NCBI GenBank assembly: GCA_032718475.1
Contig: JAUCBJ010001479.1
Span: forward strand, 1-50,293
Direction: 5' to 3'
From: Nemertoderma westbladi
Lineage: Eukaryota; Xenacoelomorpha; Nemertodermatida; Nemertodermatidae
Length of the DNA: 50,293 nt
Shown here: one piece after another, positions 39,712 through 50,248 of the stretch
Layout: each line of letters begins with the position of its first letter
Numbering within the stretch: position 1 is the stretch's first letter
Translations under genes and position numbers: made by a program
The notes under the pieces: model-generated
What the model saw: the letters and a program-made list of their open reading frames with translations, nothing else
Database searches by the model: none
Told to the model about the DNA's origin: nothing

Positions 39712-41230
39712 ATGATTGAGTTGATAGAAGATGATCTTGATATCAGGGAGCGATATACTCTACCTTTACAAGCGTTTGTTGATAGCTTGATACGCGGCGA
39801 CGCTGGTCCAACTACTACGGAGGACGATGTCGTTATATCTAACCGCCAATGTCCCGGAAGCAACTTGAGCGTGGGTTGGACTGTAGAAAATTCACCGCTC
39901 GCTATACGCATCGTAATGGTACGTATATGGACTTCTTAACTACTGGTCATCCTATCGACCTACACGATACGAACGATATAGACCCCAAAAGGGAAATGGT
40001 TTTATTTAAATATCATACCCAGCGGAAGCGGAACGACAAACTGAGACTCGAACACGAAAATTCTATTCGAAACCGACTCGAAGGTGAAGATGTTGAAGAG
40101 CCGGATAAACGCAGCGACTTCACCAAAATATCTGGAATTCTTGAGAGAAGCCTATCTTGATATTACCAGTCAACAGAATCTAGAAACTCGATATCCTCAA
40201 GGTATACATCATGACCGCATGGTAGAACTCAAACAGCTCTATTCCACTATGATGTATCTTACCGTCGATCGACCGCTACCTGTTGTACCGGATAGCTTCG
40301 AACGGATGGAGGAATATTGTAAGCTGGAGAAAGATCACTCGCGTTTCCCCTATAAGACGTGCGTCTTTGGTATTATTGAGATGGATGCCCTAGACCCAAC
40401 CAACAAACGGAAAGACCTAAACATCCGTGGAGACGTTGTATTAAACACGGTTTTACTCGCTATACTTACGGGAGTTTCGAGCGAAATTTGTTTGACGTAT
40501 CACCTACGCTCGTTCGACTCAGACGATCCTTAAATAAACCAATGATCAGAGTTCCGGAATACTCGATCAGACCTCCTCATTCCCTAGTGAGACCTCAGAC
40601 TCTTGATCCTATTAGTATGACGGATCCTCCCGAGCTGTACTCACTGCTCAAAGATCTAGTGTTACCTGAACAATTAGTCGGTGGCACCCCAGTTGTGGGC
40701 TTCCTAGATACTAGCCCATTCTACCTAGCCGGATTGGGACGCGGACATTTAATATCGCCGTTTAACCCTTACCATCGTCCCGGCTTAACACGATATAACC
40801 TGTCACCAAAGTGGCGGAGAACGTTGTACCAAAAGAGTTAAACGCTATTCTACAAAGATCAGAAAGGAAACCTGCGTTTGTTCAGATAAACGTAAGTTGT
40901 AACAGCAAGTCCAAGCGATAAACGAATTGTCTTTATCTCAGTTCGATTGTGAAATCCAGAATCTCTAAGAAGATATCGAACTTAGACAACCCCATTCTCT
41001 GCGAGAGTTTTTGGATGAACGTATCCAGCTACGAGCGGAGGAAAATCAGCTCGAGGAGAAGCATATCGAAACGGCGGATACCCCGACCATAATCCTACAC
41101 CTTCTGATGCAATCATATTGCACCCTTCACCCAGGATTTATAGCCCTCCTAGTAAAGTGGCTCGCCCCAAAGAGAAAAGGACTCTTGCTAGCCTCAAAAA
41201 ACTGCGTAAACGCCGTCTGTGTAAGAAAGA
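39712..41230 (+). pseudogene. BEL-2 accessory region, broken relative of BEL-1 aORF-A
   Basis: Protein-like pieces in alternating frames: 39712 to about 39870, about 39870 to 40085, about 40090-40533, 40488-40841, and about 41011 onward. There is at least one in-frame stop (near 40965). The block 40225-40318 matches aORF-A of BEL-1 (11224-11316) at 13 of 31 residues without gaps, including L-Y, T-M, P-x-P, V-x-D and the final Y, and a shorter L-R match lies upstream. The order after pol is the same in both elements. I see no clear match to aORF-B or aORF-C and no zinc knuckle. Alternative reading: exons or shifted frames rather than decay. Confidence 0.6.
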
Positions 41231-41298
41231 CTAACTGTTTAGAGTATTTTTATATTTTAGAAACTGTGATTTGTTATATTTTATAGACTTAAATCCCA

Positions 41299-41312
41299 TT
41301 TTCTGGGAGCGG
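41299..41312 (+). other. BEL-2 polypurine tract
   Basis: TTTTCTGGGAGCGG directly before the TGT of the 3' LTR; GGGAGCGG is the likely plus-strand primer. Confidence 0.65.
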
Positions 41313-42513
41313 TGTAAAAGCTTTTGCGTCATTAACCGGTTATTTTCCCTTAAAGTACTCTGTAGTTGGTTTGCCAGGCATAAAAAGGCCGTGTCCTTGC
41401 TGTACTGGTGTTTTAGAGGACATAAAAGTCATTTCTTCTGTATTTGTACTGTATTTGTACTTTAGAGGACATAATCCGCAATCTCGTGACGCGATAAGCT
41501 GGATACTCTTGAAAACAGTGTCGCTACCATGACGACGGCTAACAGCTGATATTGCCACGTCGACGTTTCTTTGTTTCTTTGTTCTCTCGTTGTTCGGTTG
41601 ACCATTCAGAGCGTTTTTTGTCTCTGTGTTGGAGGTGTATACAGAACTCAGTAGTTCAGTGTTATGTTTTTGCTCAGAGCCTAAGAACATCGGCTTTTAG
41701 CACCTCCGTATATCAGCGTTCTTTAGCTTTACATTAGTAGGCTTAATTATAGAACGTATATCTGTTATCCAACCTAACCAAACCAAACGACTAACTTGAG
41801 TTACCGAGTTAATTACAACCTTATCATACATATCTATGCAATTCATATCTTACATTACTGCTTTTGCTGTTGTTCATTATATTTGTTGATGAAATATTAT
41901 ATCGGAATACTGATCAATAGTCAGACACCCCACCTTCTTGATATACTAAAGGTTAGAGAGACCGGTTACAGATAAACGATTGCGACCTATGTTGAGTGGT
42001 TTGAAGTGAATCTAATGCTATTTCATATGCCCAACATAAATTGTCTGTTGCTCTCTTTATACATGACCAAATTTAGTGAAGGTCGGCAGATTAGTGTGCA
42101 GTATTGTGCAGCATTGTGTATGATTGTAACTGATAACAAAGCATCTCCTAAAGAATGCGCCATATACGTTAATCTATAGCCTTTTCGTTGTGACTAGTTT
42201 AAGTCATAACTCTGTTTACATATTTAGAGCGCCACGTCCTAAAGGAACTGTTAATATTTCCCGAAAGTGAATAATATTTGTCAGAGATTATATATTACGA
42301 TCAGTCGAATAATACAGTAGGCTTACACCATCAATCATTAAGCTCCGAACTCAGTCTCCCGGGTATATCCAACGGGTGAATGATTGCGCATAGACTGGCT
42401 TCGGCTAATGTAGTGTATCAAATACTCGTCATAAAGCTAAAGAATATATATCATCTAAAAGACATTCTAATTTTGGCAGGTTAAACTGTCAAAGGTCTTC
42501 AAAAGCGCAAACA
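41313..42513 (+). repeat. BEL-2 3' LTR
   Basis: Same length as the 5' LTR and almost identical. Ends AAACA, followed by the target duplication ACTGG and the rest of LINE-c. Confidence 0.93.
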
Positions 42514-42660
42514 ACTGGCCTTGAAGATGCGAATGATCTAGCAAATGTCATGGGTGATAGGTAGTTGTAGCGGCGCAATTTTGTCGACAAGCCGGCACAG
42601 CATTCTTAAAAATGCAGCTGCAATGCAGCATGCTGATACTAGTAGTAGTAGTAACTACAG

Positions 42661-43066
42661 TAATTGTACAGTAATTGATACAATTTCAGAAACTGGAAGT
42701 TTAATAGTTTTTCTCGTGTACTACAGTATTTACTGTAGTAGTGTCAGCGCCTACTACAGTAGTAGTAGTAGTCCTAGTTTACTGAGCAAGCAGGCTAGAT
42801 ATTATCATCGTTGTAAGGTCGATAAAGACTTTCAGCTGTCGGAACGTGTTCGTGTTCGTCATCAGGAATATCGATTTAGGAAAAAAGAAAAATTCGCTGT
42901 TGTAGAGAAAGTTTCTCACATATTGGAATATTGCTTCATCAACCTGTTGTATTGCGTTGGTAAGCTCAGAAGAGCTCAGAAGCCGTGTCTGTCCCTATCC
43001 TTGCGTAAAACTACGTAATTATCAATAGAAATTTCTCCATCAGAAACGCTATCATGGAGCCAAGTT
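42661..43066. other. Intergenic DNA with palindromes
   Basis: TACTACAGTA-TT-TACTGTAGTA at 42719-42740 is a perfect 22-bp palindrome; TAGTAG and ACTACAG units recur around it, possibly grown from the LINE-c tail. An open frame runs to 43018 but I do not recognise its product. Confidence 0.6.
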
Positions 43067-43450
43067 TCAGAGATTGAAAACTGCTGGGTTGGATTTATTG
43101 ATTAAAATACGAATTTCGGAAAGTTTGGGAAGCAGAGATCGTGCATTTAAATGCAAAAAATGCAGACCTTTTTTCTTAAAAAATTTAAAAGTTTCACTCA
43201 CAGCATCACTTGGAATTTGCAGAGGCGATGTGAGGAATGAATCGTCGGTTTCTGATTCTAAAATAGTATCATGAAAGGGAAGTTCGGTAAAAATACAGCT
43301 ATTGCAGAGAAAACTTGGCTCAAGATTGTTTCTGGTGGAGAATAAATTACTGCTTTTCCTACGGTAACATTTTAAATGTACAAAATGTGTCACAACTCTC
43401 GCATTGGACGATCTTACTCCGAGAGTTTGTTCCTCGTTGAAATTGCCCAA
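43067..43450 (-). pseudogene. CR1-like LINE ORF2, N-terminal fragment
   Basis: Minus-strand frame. It holds a Cys-rich stretch ending CNSCIFTELPF and then GLHFLHLNARSLLPKLSEI, the hallmark start of the APE endonuclease in CR1/L2-type LINEs. It stops at residue 127, before any catalytic block, so it is a small fragment. The upstream end in the neighbouring sequence is unclear. Confidence 0.75.
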
Positions 43451-45481
43451 ATATGGGATGGCTAATTGGATTAATGGTGTTAAACATAAGGAGAGAAAAT
43501 CTTTACCTCTTGTTCTATCTCAAAGAGGTTTACAACAAATTCAAAGATTAGTATCCTGACATTAAACTTAAGTTTTGTAGCATCTGCTCAAAGTAGTTAA
43601 TCACTAATATAAAAATCCTAATAATAAAAGATCAATGGTGCAAATGTGTTAAACATGATAACTTTTGTCAGTTGTTTAATTAATAGTTGCCTCACTGGAA
43701 TAGATTACTTTATGGCCCAATGTTGTCTGTCCAGACAATATCAACTACAATTCCAATTGCTGGAGTATTTGCTCAGATTGCAAATATGGCCAGCAATTGA
43801 AACTTGACGATAATGATAATGATAACGATAATGACTCATCCTACTGCGGAAGTTTCATGGAAGATGTAGTTGAAGGACAATGAAGTCAGTCGTATTGTCA
43901 GTTTCACTGTGAATGGTTGTATTAGGAGAAACTCGGGATCCACTTGTTGAGCTCTCCGAACTTGTCAACCTCTACTTATGTGGGCATAGCACCAACCTAG
44001 TCCCAATACACCAGTTTCTTGCTTTGTTTTTGCTACCATAGTTTTATTGCCTCCCTGCCCCCAATGGACCATGAAATTAACCTAATGGTAATGTGAACCA
44101 CCACTTTTGAGACAGAAACAGAAAAAAATAGTATTGACAGTCCATCCAAACGTTCAAACAGTGCAACATATCATTCCTCATATGTAGCCTCCCCAGACCC
44201 AAAATATCTAACATCTATCGGTACTGGTACTGGTAGCTCTTTCAATGCAGACCTCACCTCTTGACTGAGGCGAGGAAGATGAACTGACTTTTGCCTCAGC
44301 AATCTCTCATTACACTATCAGTAACAAGGATGAACTGCATGGTATAATACAGTCCTTTGCAGATGACAGCAAAATCAATAACTGCTAAATTTTATTTTCT
44401 GGTGACATTTCTTCTAAGTCGACTCGAGGACAAACTCAAGTCTTTCGGGGCGGGGCCCATATGAGGGCAGGGAGACAATAAAACAAAAGGCGTATATAGT
44501 ATGGCCTTGTACCGGTATTCTGCCCAAAAAAGCCTATCTCACTGTCTCAGCTCTAGTCAGCCCAATATTTGTGTGACACTCCAGCCCTCCGACTGTCAGG
44601 AGACGCGGCTGCCTCCACTAACGAGGTTACTGATACATACATTGTAGAGGTTGCTCTGTATTGTGGGGTAAGTTCAGTACGTATGCAAAGGGATCATTTC
44701 TACTGTGGCTGATTCAAATTAAAGACGGACTCACAGGCAGACATTGTATATGTAAAGAAGTGCCTCACTCCATACTCCCTTATATTCATTGATTGCTGTA
44801 CGTTTGTCAAAATGAATCCAATAACAGGCTGTGCCATTTACATGAACATTTGGGTGAGAAGCCGTATCTGAGTGGACTCACTTCGCAAGGTTGTAGAGGA
44901 CACTATCAACGGCGGTCAGGAACGTTATACTACCAAAGATCTAATGATTCTGACAGACATCCTCGTTTTCCACCAGTCTAACTTTCCCCCAGATTATTAT
45001 CATTTCTGATTGGTTTCCATGATGGGTCGCCTGAATTATAGTTGAGCTGGTGACTATTTATATATATCATTTTCACAATAGTTTAACACTGTTTTAATTT
45101 AGTATCAGACTATTTATCTGCAAAAGTGTTAGTTTAATGCTGAATAAGTTTGGTTTCAGAAGTATATTTCTTATTAATTAACTTAATATTCTTAGAAATA
45201 TTTCAGTCTACTAAGCACCAGATTTAAGTATTAAATTTTCTGCACAAATATTTCAGGTTATTAAGCATCAGATTTCAGTATTTAATATTCTTCACAAATA
45301 TGTTAGTCTTCTAGTGGTCTATATTTTGTGTATATATAATATCAGTTTACTACCCGCGGTCTTTCAGTATTAGTCATATTAAATACTGCATTAGTTTGGT
45401 AGTATAAGTATATTATTAACAGTTATAATACGTTTATATGCTCGTCAATCTTTGTATGTACAATATAGTTATTAACCACAA
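43451..45481. other. Intergenic DNA
   Basis: No gene recognised. A degenerate unit of roughly 65 nt (CAAATATTTCAG...AAGCA...GATTTMAGTATT) repeats at about 45190-45310. The stretch at about 44815-44880 resembles 24575-24640, so it may be an old dispersed repeat. Confidence 0.5.
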
Positions 45482-45870
45482 GGATGCTACGCCGGGTTTA
45501 TTGTGTCAAGTACAATGCACACATATCCAACCAGACACTATATAACATTGGATTGGAGGTGTCTCATTGGTTCCCCTAACCTTGACACTAGAACAAAATG
45601 GCCTCCGCTTTGCAGGACATTGCTTTCGCCGTGAGGACCAGCCAGTGCATAATCTCGTACTTTGGCAGTCTCATGGAGTGAATAAGCATGGTGGACACCC
45701 CATGACTTTCTTGAGACGCATCTTAAAGGACACTGGTCTTGAAGATGCGGATGATCTAGCAAATGTCATGGGTGATAGGGGTTGTGGCGGCGCAATTTTG
45801 TTGACAAGCCGGCACAGCATTCTTAAAAATGCAGCTGCAATGCAGCATGCCGATCCTAGTAGTAGTAGCC
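45482..45870 (+). mobile_element. LINE-d: short RTE-like LINE 3' end
   Basis: About 390 bp matching the last part of LINE-a (blocks FAGHCFRRED, TFLRRILKDTG, DADDLANVMGD), ending in (TAG)n. It has a small duplication (ATTGGATTGG at about 45548) and is frameshifted. No target duplication is evident. Confidence 0.82.
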
Positions 45871-45902
45871 CTACCTCATGACATTATGTACGTCATAGAT
45901 AT

Positions 45903-45983
45903 TACATTTTTCTAACCTAATGATGTATTTGCTGGTATAGATGTTTCATCACTGGTCACTGCAAATAAATTTAATAATAATCG
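45903..45983 (+). repeat. SINE-like tail, copy 1
   Basis: Matches 47281-47359 with scattered differences (shared TTTGCTGGTAT, GATGT, TCA-CACTG and AAATAAAT blocks). The 3' side is an A/T-rich tail. Confidence 0.6.
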
Positions 45984-47280
45984 TTTTTAAGCAAATTAAA
46001 CAATATTTTGGATTATCAAACACTATTGGGAAAAAATTCATTCGCCCGGAAGGTTTAAACCAGTTTCTCATAATAAATGTACAGGTATGGCCTTCTATAG
46101 CGGTGGCCTACTATGGGGCGAGCCATCAATGCACTATACAGTATACAATACATGCCCAGGAGAGAGGATTTACTAAAACTAAATTAGTTTAATTATGGAG
46201 TTGGACCATGTAATAACTTCTTGGAGATAGCCATAGAGGGACGATACACTAAGTCAATTATATAGTTGAGGGGAGTCATAATGGGTGGTCCGGTGAATGA
46301 TAAAGACTTGTGTTGAGTCATAAAAGGAGGTTCCTTTCGGATAGATTCTGTAGTAGTCAGTCAGTTATAGTAAGGCGGTTAGACAAATCGTGAATTGTGC
46401 ACACAATAAAATCGTCTGGGCGCAATTGTCTGGGTCGCACATTTCCTAATTTCATTCGAATCATGTCCTCCTGGGGTCAGATTTTACATTGCCTCAATGG
46501 CGTCCATCGCATGGCCATTAGTGTATGCCAGAGAAGGGCTGGAGAGTTCGAGAGGGCCACCCTACTGCTAGAGGAAGCTATCAGGTAGAGGGATTCTGGT
46601 AATAACAGACAGTCACACCTGATGCATCAAGGGAGTCAATTTGAGGAAGCTTTGACCTTGTACTCCCGTTCTGCATTGTCTGATTTAAGAATAATAAGTA
46701 GTTCTTCTGGTTGTAGAAGTGGTTGTGGGGTTTGTCAATGGTCATGTTTCTGTTCTGGTTCCATATCAGTATCGTAGGATACATTTTAATTGATGGGATC
46801 TGTTTCAATTATAAAACTACAGATTCATCTGGACTATTTAACGGAACGAATTAATTAAATGTAGCATCTAGTAACCGCCACAAATGAGAACAATAGGTCT
46901 GAGTACGGGGCGCTTCTTCTGGGTGACCACAATGGGACTGAGCTACAAGCTGGGGTCTCATCATCAGCAGGCTCTGATCAAACCCATGAACAGTAACGCG
47001 AGGCGAGGCATAAAGGCACTATACATTATGTAAGCAATAATTATTTGACTACGATGAATTGCAATACACATACGCTTTGTTAAAATTCAGTGTTGTATAT
47101 TTGTAATAAAATTGTGTGTTGGCTATACTAAAGAAAGATAATTATCCTGTTTGGTGATCTAGCAACATTTTTTCACCAAACATTTTTTTCATATTAGATA
47201 TTATGCAATAAATTATTCGTTAGGTTTAGTGGTTAGGAAAGTATCAAGGATAATTTGCTGTCATACCTTCCTTACCTTAC
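45984..47280. other. Intergenic DNA
   Basis: No gene, RNA gene or repeat structure recognised; short open frames only. Confidence 0.5.
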
Positions 47281-47359
47281 ATTATATTTTCCTAACCTGT
47301 AGTGGTGTTTGCTGGTATTGATGTATCACCACTGTTCCCTGGAAATAAATAAATAATAA
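47281..47359 (+). repeat. SINE-like tail, copy 2
   Basis: Second copy of the repeat at 45903, ending AAATAAATAAATAATAA. Confidence 0.6.
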
Positions 47360-47410
47360 GTCAGGAAATCAGCAAACATGATTTTTAACTCTATACAGAA
47401 ATAAACCATC

Positions 47411-47478
47411 AGAAGGGATCGAACCCATGTTCCCCAATAAAAGTTAAGTTATCCTAATCACTACCCCATGGAGGGTCC
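47411..47478 (-). other. tRNA-like sequence (minus strand)
   Basis: On the minus strand GGGTTCGATCCC is a B box and GGTAGTGATTAGGATAA an A box at tRNA spacing, as in Glu/Asp tRNAs, but the stems are imperfect. A tRNA-derived SINE head or tRNA pseudogene; not a confident tRNA gene. Confidence 0.45.
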
Positions 47479-48598
47479 TTCACTTTTAAATAAATTTTCT
47501 ATAGGTTGGAATACCTTACAGTTGTTAATCTAAAAGATGCGTGTAGTGTACCAGTGTAGTGTAGTGTACGTGATCAGTGTACCTGAACGATTATTGGAAG
47601 ACATGGATTAATGATGAAAATATAATGATTTAACGGTTTCGACATGCCCTGCTGGTTTTGTACGTATTTGTTCGCTGTAAAGTTGATTAGCCACAGACCT
47701 TATAAATTTCTAAAAAAAGATAAATAAAAATCATAATAATCGATTTGTTATATGCCAGATCACTTTTGCGTAACGATGGGATTTAATGCTAGGTATTGAA
47801 TAATTCTAATTATATCATATAATACTATAATAATTATATATGCATATCTACCATGCAATTTAGTATTATGTATATGTATTTGTGTGGCTAGGCTAGGCTA
47901 GTAGTGTATTAGAAATTTATATTATTTGCGTATGTACAAATGGATCTCGTGTCCGATATAATAAAAATAAATAAATAAAAATAAATATATATATAAATAA
48001 ATATGTCATATTTTCTAAAAGTCTAAGTGTTGGCTGATATAGTCATCATACTGTTATTCCCTGTTAATTAACGATGGACACCGTAGAAGAAAACCAACCA
48101 TTTAAAGAACCCCGATTTAGCTTTTAATCTCAGCTGTTGTCAGAAACATGGCATGCATGACTCCCAAATAATACTCGGCTAGCTAAAACAGATAGATTGT
48201 GGTTGCTAAGCTACAAAGGCTAAAATTATCTTTTTTGACTTTAATGTACACAGTAACAGGGTGAAAGACAGGGTGCAGTTCCACCATGCTGGTACCAAAT
48301 ATGTGTCTTACAGACCAGACCACAGCTATCATAGAAAATATCACGCTTTACAATATCCTGTTACATGCAACTGGTTAGATATAGAAGATCTTTCAAAGCT
48401 TTATTTTTACCAAATTTGTCCATCATTTGATAATATAGCACTATTTTATTTCCATCTAATAAATAGTTATTTTATTGTATTTGCAATTTGTATATAATTT
48501 TTTGGAGGATAATCTATTCGGTAATTTAATAATGGGTATTTAATGAATGAAAAAAAGGAAATTAAATAATATTTTCAGATAATTATACTAATACTTAC
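47479..48598. other. AT-rich intergenic or intronic DNA
   Basis: No gene recognised. Includes GTGTAGTGTA repeats near 47540 and an AT-only run at about 47960-48005. Confidence 0.5.
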
Positions 48599-48644
48599 GT
48601 GGTTTGCGGATTTTTCCTTCTCTAACACCAGATTTGCCATAAGA
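48599..48644 (-). CDS. Candidate host-gene micro-exon (46 nt)
   Basis: On the minus strand a T-rich tract ending TTTCCAG is followed by 46 nt and then GTAAGT, a consensus donor. One frame reads through with no stop as SYGKSGVREGKIRKP, basic and non-repetitive. It lies in AT-rich DNA while the exon is more GC-rich. I recognise no protein and see no partner exon in the window, so this rests on splice signals and composition alone. Confidence 0.4.
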
Positions 48645-49058
48645 CTGGAAACAAACAATTTAACAATTTAATGTATTATAAATTAATTAATTAATATATT
48701 TTAAATTAAAAAATGCACTGCGTTTTTTGAAAAACAAATTATAACCATGAAAAATAGCAATAAGAAATCTGCTCGAATTGTATTATTGCACACGACAAGC
48801 TTTCATTTGATACAAAAAATATAGGCTTGCAAGTGACTTAAAAATGCAAAATAAGCTATCCCGAGATATTCCAGAATTTAAAGTTTGAACCACACGCGCA
48901 ATACTGTCTCTCAAAAGTCTCAATATGTAAAAACGAGGTACCGAAGTCGCCGGCCGACCAGTGGCCGAGGGCGACGAACGGCCCACCGGAATGGCAATGG
49001 AACGCAACTAACATTTTCGCTACCTAGTCCGGTTTGGGCAGGGCGAACTAGCAAGTGA
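48645..49058. other. Intergenic DNA turning GC-rich
   Basis: AT-rich to about 48890, then GC-rich with CCGGCCGACC and CCGAGGGCGACG blocks leading to the gag-like frame. It could be the leader or LTR end of another element; no repeat partner is in the window. Confidence 0.4.
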
Positions 49059-49565
49059 GAGGGCGAGGGGGTCGCCACAGAACTGTTCGAATTGTGGCAA
49101 TCCGAGGTGGTGGAGGCTAGTGTGGTGTACGTAGGGCCCTATCTAGTAGATGTGAGGGGGATTAAGTTAGTGGGATGGGCGGACCCGCACGACACCGAAT
49201 CCGAGGTTAACCCCGAAGATTCGGTGTCGTCAGTTAGTAGGAATCCCAGTAAGCACGGGAAAATTAGTAGGATGAGCAGGCGACGGGAGTCCGTCGCAAC
49301 CGAAAAGTCCGCTACATCCTCTGCGAAAGCAAGAAGGGTGTTAGAGATAGATCTGGCGAGTCAGCTAGACATTGTCGCCCTGGATCAAAAGGAAATAGAG
49401 AGACAGCTGGATGAGGGGACTGCGCTACTAGAAAGGGAACATGATATGCATACCCGGTTGAGGGGGTTAATGCAATATCAGGCGAAGCTCGATCTCAAAA
49501 TGCCAATTAGAACTGGCAAAAATGGGTTTATCAGAGATCGAAGCTGGTTCGGGAAGCATTTATGA
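49059..49565 (+). pseudogene. Gag-like N-terminal fragment of another retroelement
   Basis: Open frame from 49059 with the first ATG only at 49272; stop at 49563. After SRRRESVATEKSATSSAKAR comes a charged coiled coil rich in Leu, Asp and Glu. The plan Ser/Arg-rich start, then SSAKAR, then coiled coil resembles the N-terminus of many BEL/Pao Gag proteins. It stops soon afterwards, near a poly-G tract, so it seems broken. Similarity is by plan, not by a tested alignment. Confidence 0.45.
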
Positions 49566-49639
49566 GGAACCAGGGGTGATGAAATACCCCACTTACAGGT
49601 ACCGGACGACAGACCCAGAACTGGTGTGACCAGATGGGC

Positions 49640-49667
49640 GGGGGGGGGGGGGGGGGGGGGGGGGGGG
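49640..49667 (+). repeat. Poly-G tract (28 G)
   Basis: Uninterrupted G28 between the gag-like frame and the Asn-rich region. Confidence 0.9.
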
Positions 49668-49781
49668 TAATGACAATACGTTTGATGAAAACGTTAACAT
49701 TAATAGTACCGTAGTGGATATCCCTAATACTAACGAAACTTTTCTTGCAGGAAATAATATTTTGGTTAATAATAATACTGT

Positions 49782-49943
49782 ATGGCAAATAATTTAAATA
49801 ATAATATAGTAAATAATAACGGTGAAGAAAATAATTTAAATAATAATCTAATTATTGGTGCACAAAATAATCAAAATAATTTAAATAATAATCCCGGTAC
49901 GCCAAATAATAATATAATAAATAATTCCGGTGAAATTAATTAA
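49782..49943 (+). CDS. Asn-rich short reading frame (53 aa)
   Basis: ATG at 49782, TAA at 49941. More than half of the residues are Asn, in NNLNNN-type units encoded by AAT. The sequence just upstream (from 49668) also reads Asn-rich in another frame and ends with a stop at 49796, so both may be parts of one decayed low-complexity Gag segment following the fragment at 49059. Independent expression is doubtful. Confidence 0.3.
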   Translation: MANNLNNNIVNNNGEENNLNNNLIIGAQNNQNNLNNNPGTPNNNIINNSGEIN

Positions 49944-50222
49944 TATAAACGTGGGTGAAACCGGCAATTTGCCTAGTGAGGGCCTACAAGGCCACGCAGT
50001 TGCGCAAGGAGGAATGCAGGTAAATAAACCCAGGGAGGATGGAACTGATGTGTCGACTGGATGAGAACATGGGCATGGGGGCGAACTGAGAGGTGATGAT
50101 TACAGTATGACTATAACATGCAGGGATACAATATATATCCAGGGGAGGGAGGGGGGTATTGCAGATAGGTGTATGGGCCCCAATATAATAACATCAACCC
50201 CAGTATCAAATATAACGTCAGT

Positions 50223-50248
50223 GGGGGGGGGGGGGGGGGGGGGGGGGG
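50223..50248 (+). repeat. Poly-G tract (26 G)
   Basis: Uninterrupted G26. The 280 nt before it hold open but stop-broken sequence with no recognisable product. Confidence 0.88.

Larger units (their letters stand above)
26658..42513 (+). mobile_element. BEL-2, complete BEL/Pao LTR retrotransposon (15,856 bp)
   Basis: Two 1201-bp LTRs (26658-27858, 41313-42513), both TGTAAAAG...AAACA, flanked by ACTGG at 26653-26657 and 42514-42518. Inside: a 2.1-kb leader, gag-like ORF1, Gag/protease ORF2, pol, then a broken accessory region. I saw about three differences between the LTRs (for example A/T at 26950/41605), near 99.7% identity, so the insertion is recent. It is unrelated to BEL-1 at the nucleotide level but has the same plan. 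Confidence 0.93.
26001..42660 (+). mobile_element. LINE-c: RTE-like LINE 3' end, split by BEL-2
   Basis: The LINE body is 26012-26657 plus 42519-42649 (777 bp when BEL-2 is ignored), plus strand, ending in (TAG)n. AGTAACTACAG at 26001-26011 and 42650-42660 is the LINE target duplication; a further copy lies just upstream (25992-26002), and the LINE shares AG with the junction. BEL-2 sits inside it, at the bases ACTGG, which proves the order of insertion: LINE first, BEL-2 later. Confidence 0.88.

Noticed and set aside
42545-43018. 157-codon frame after LINE-c
   Set aside because: Begins in the LINE tail and TAG repeats; the rest matches nothing I know.
48074-48127. 17-residue frame starting MDTVEENQ
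   Set aside because: Looks like a plausible first exon but has no donor site; too short to support.
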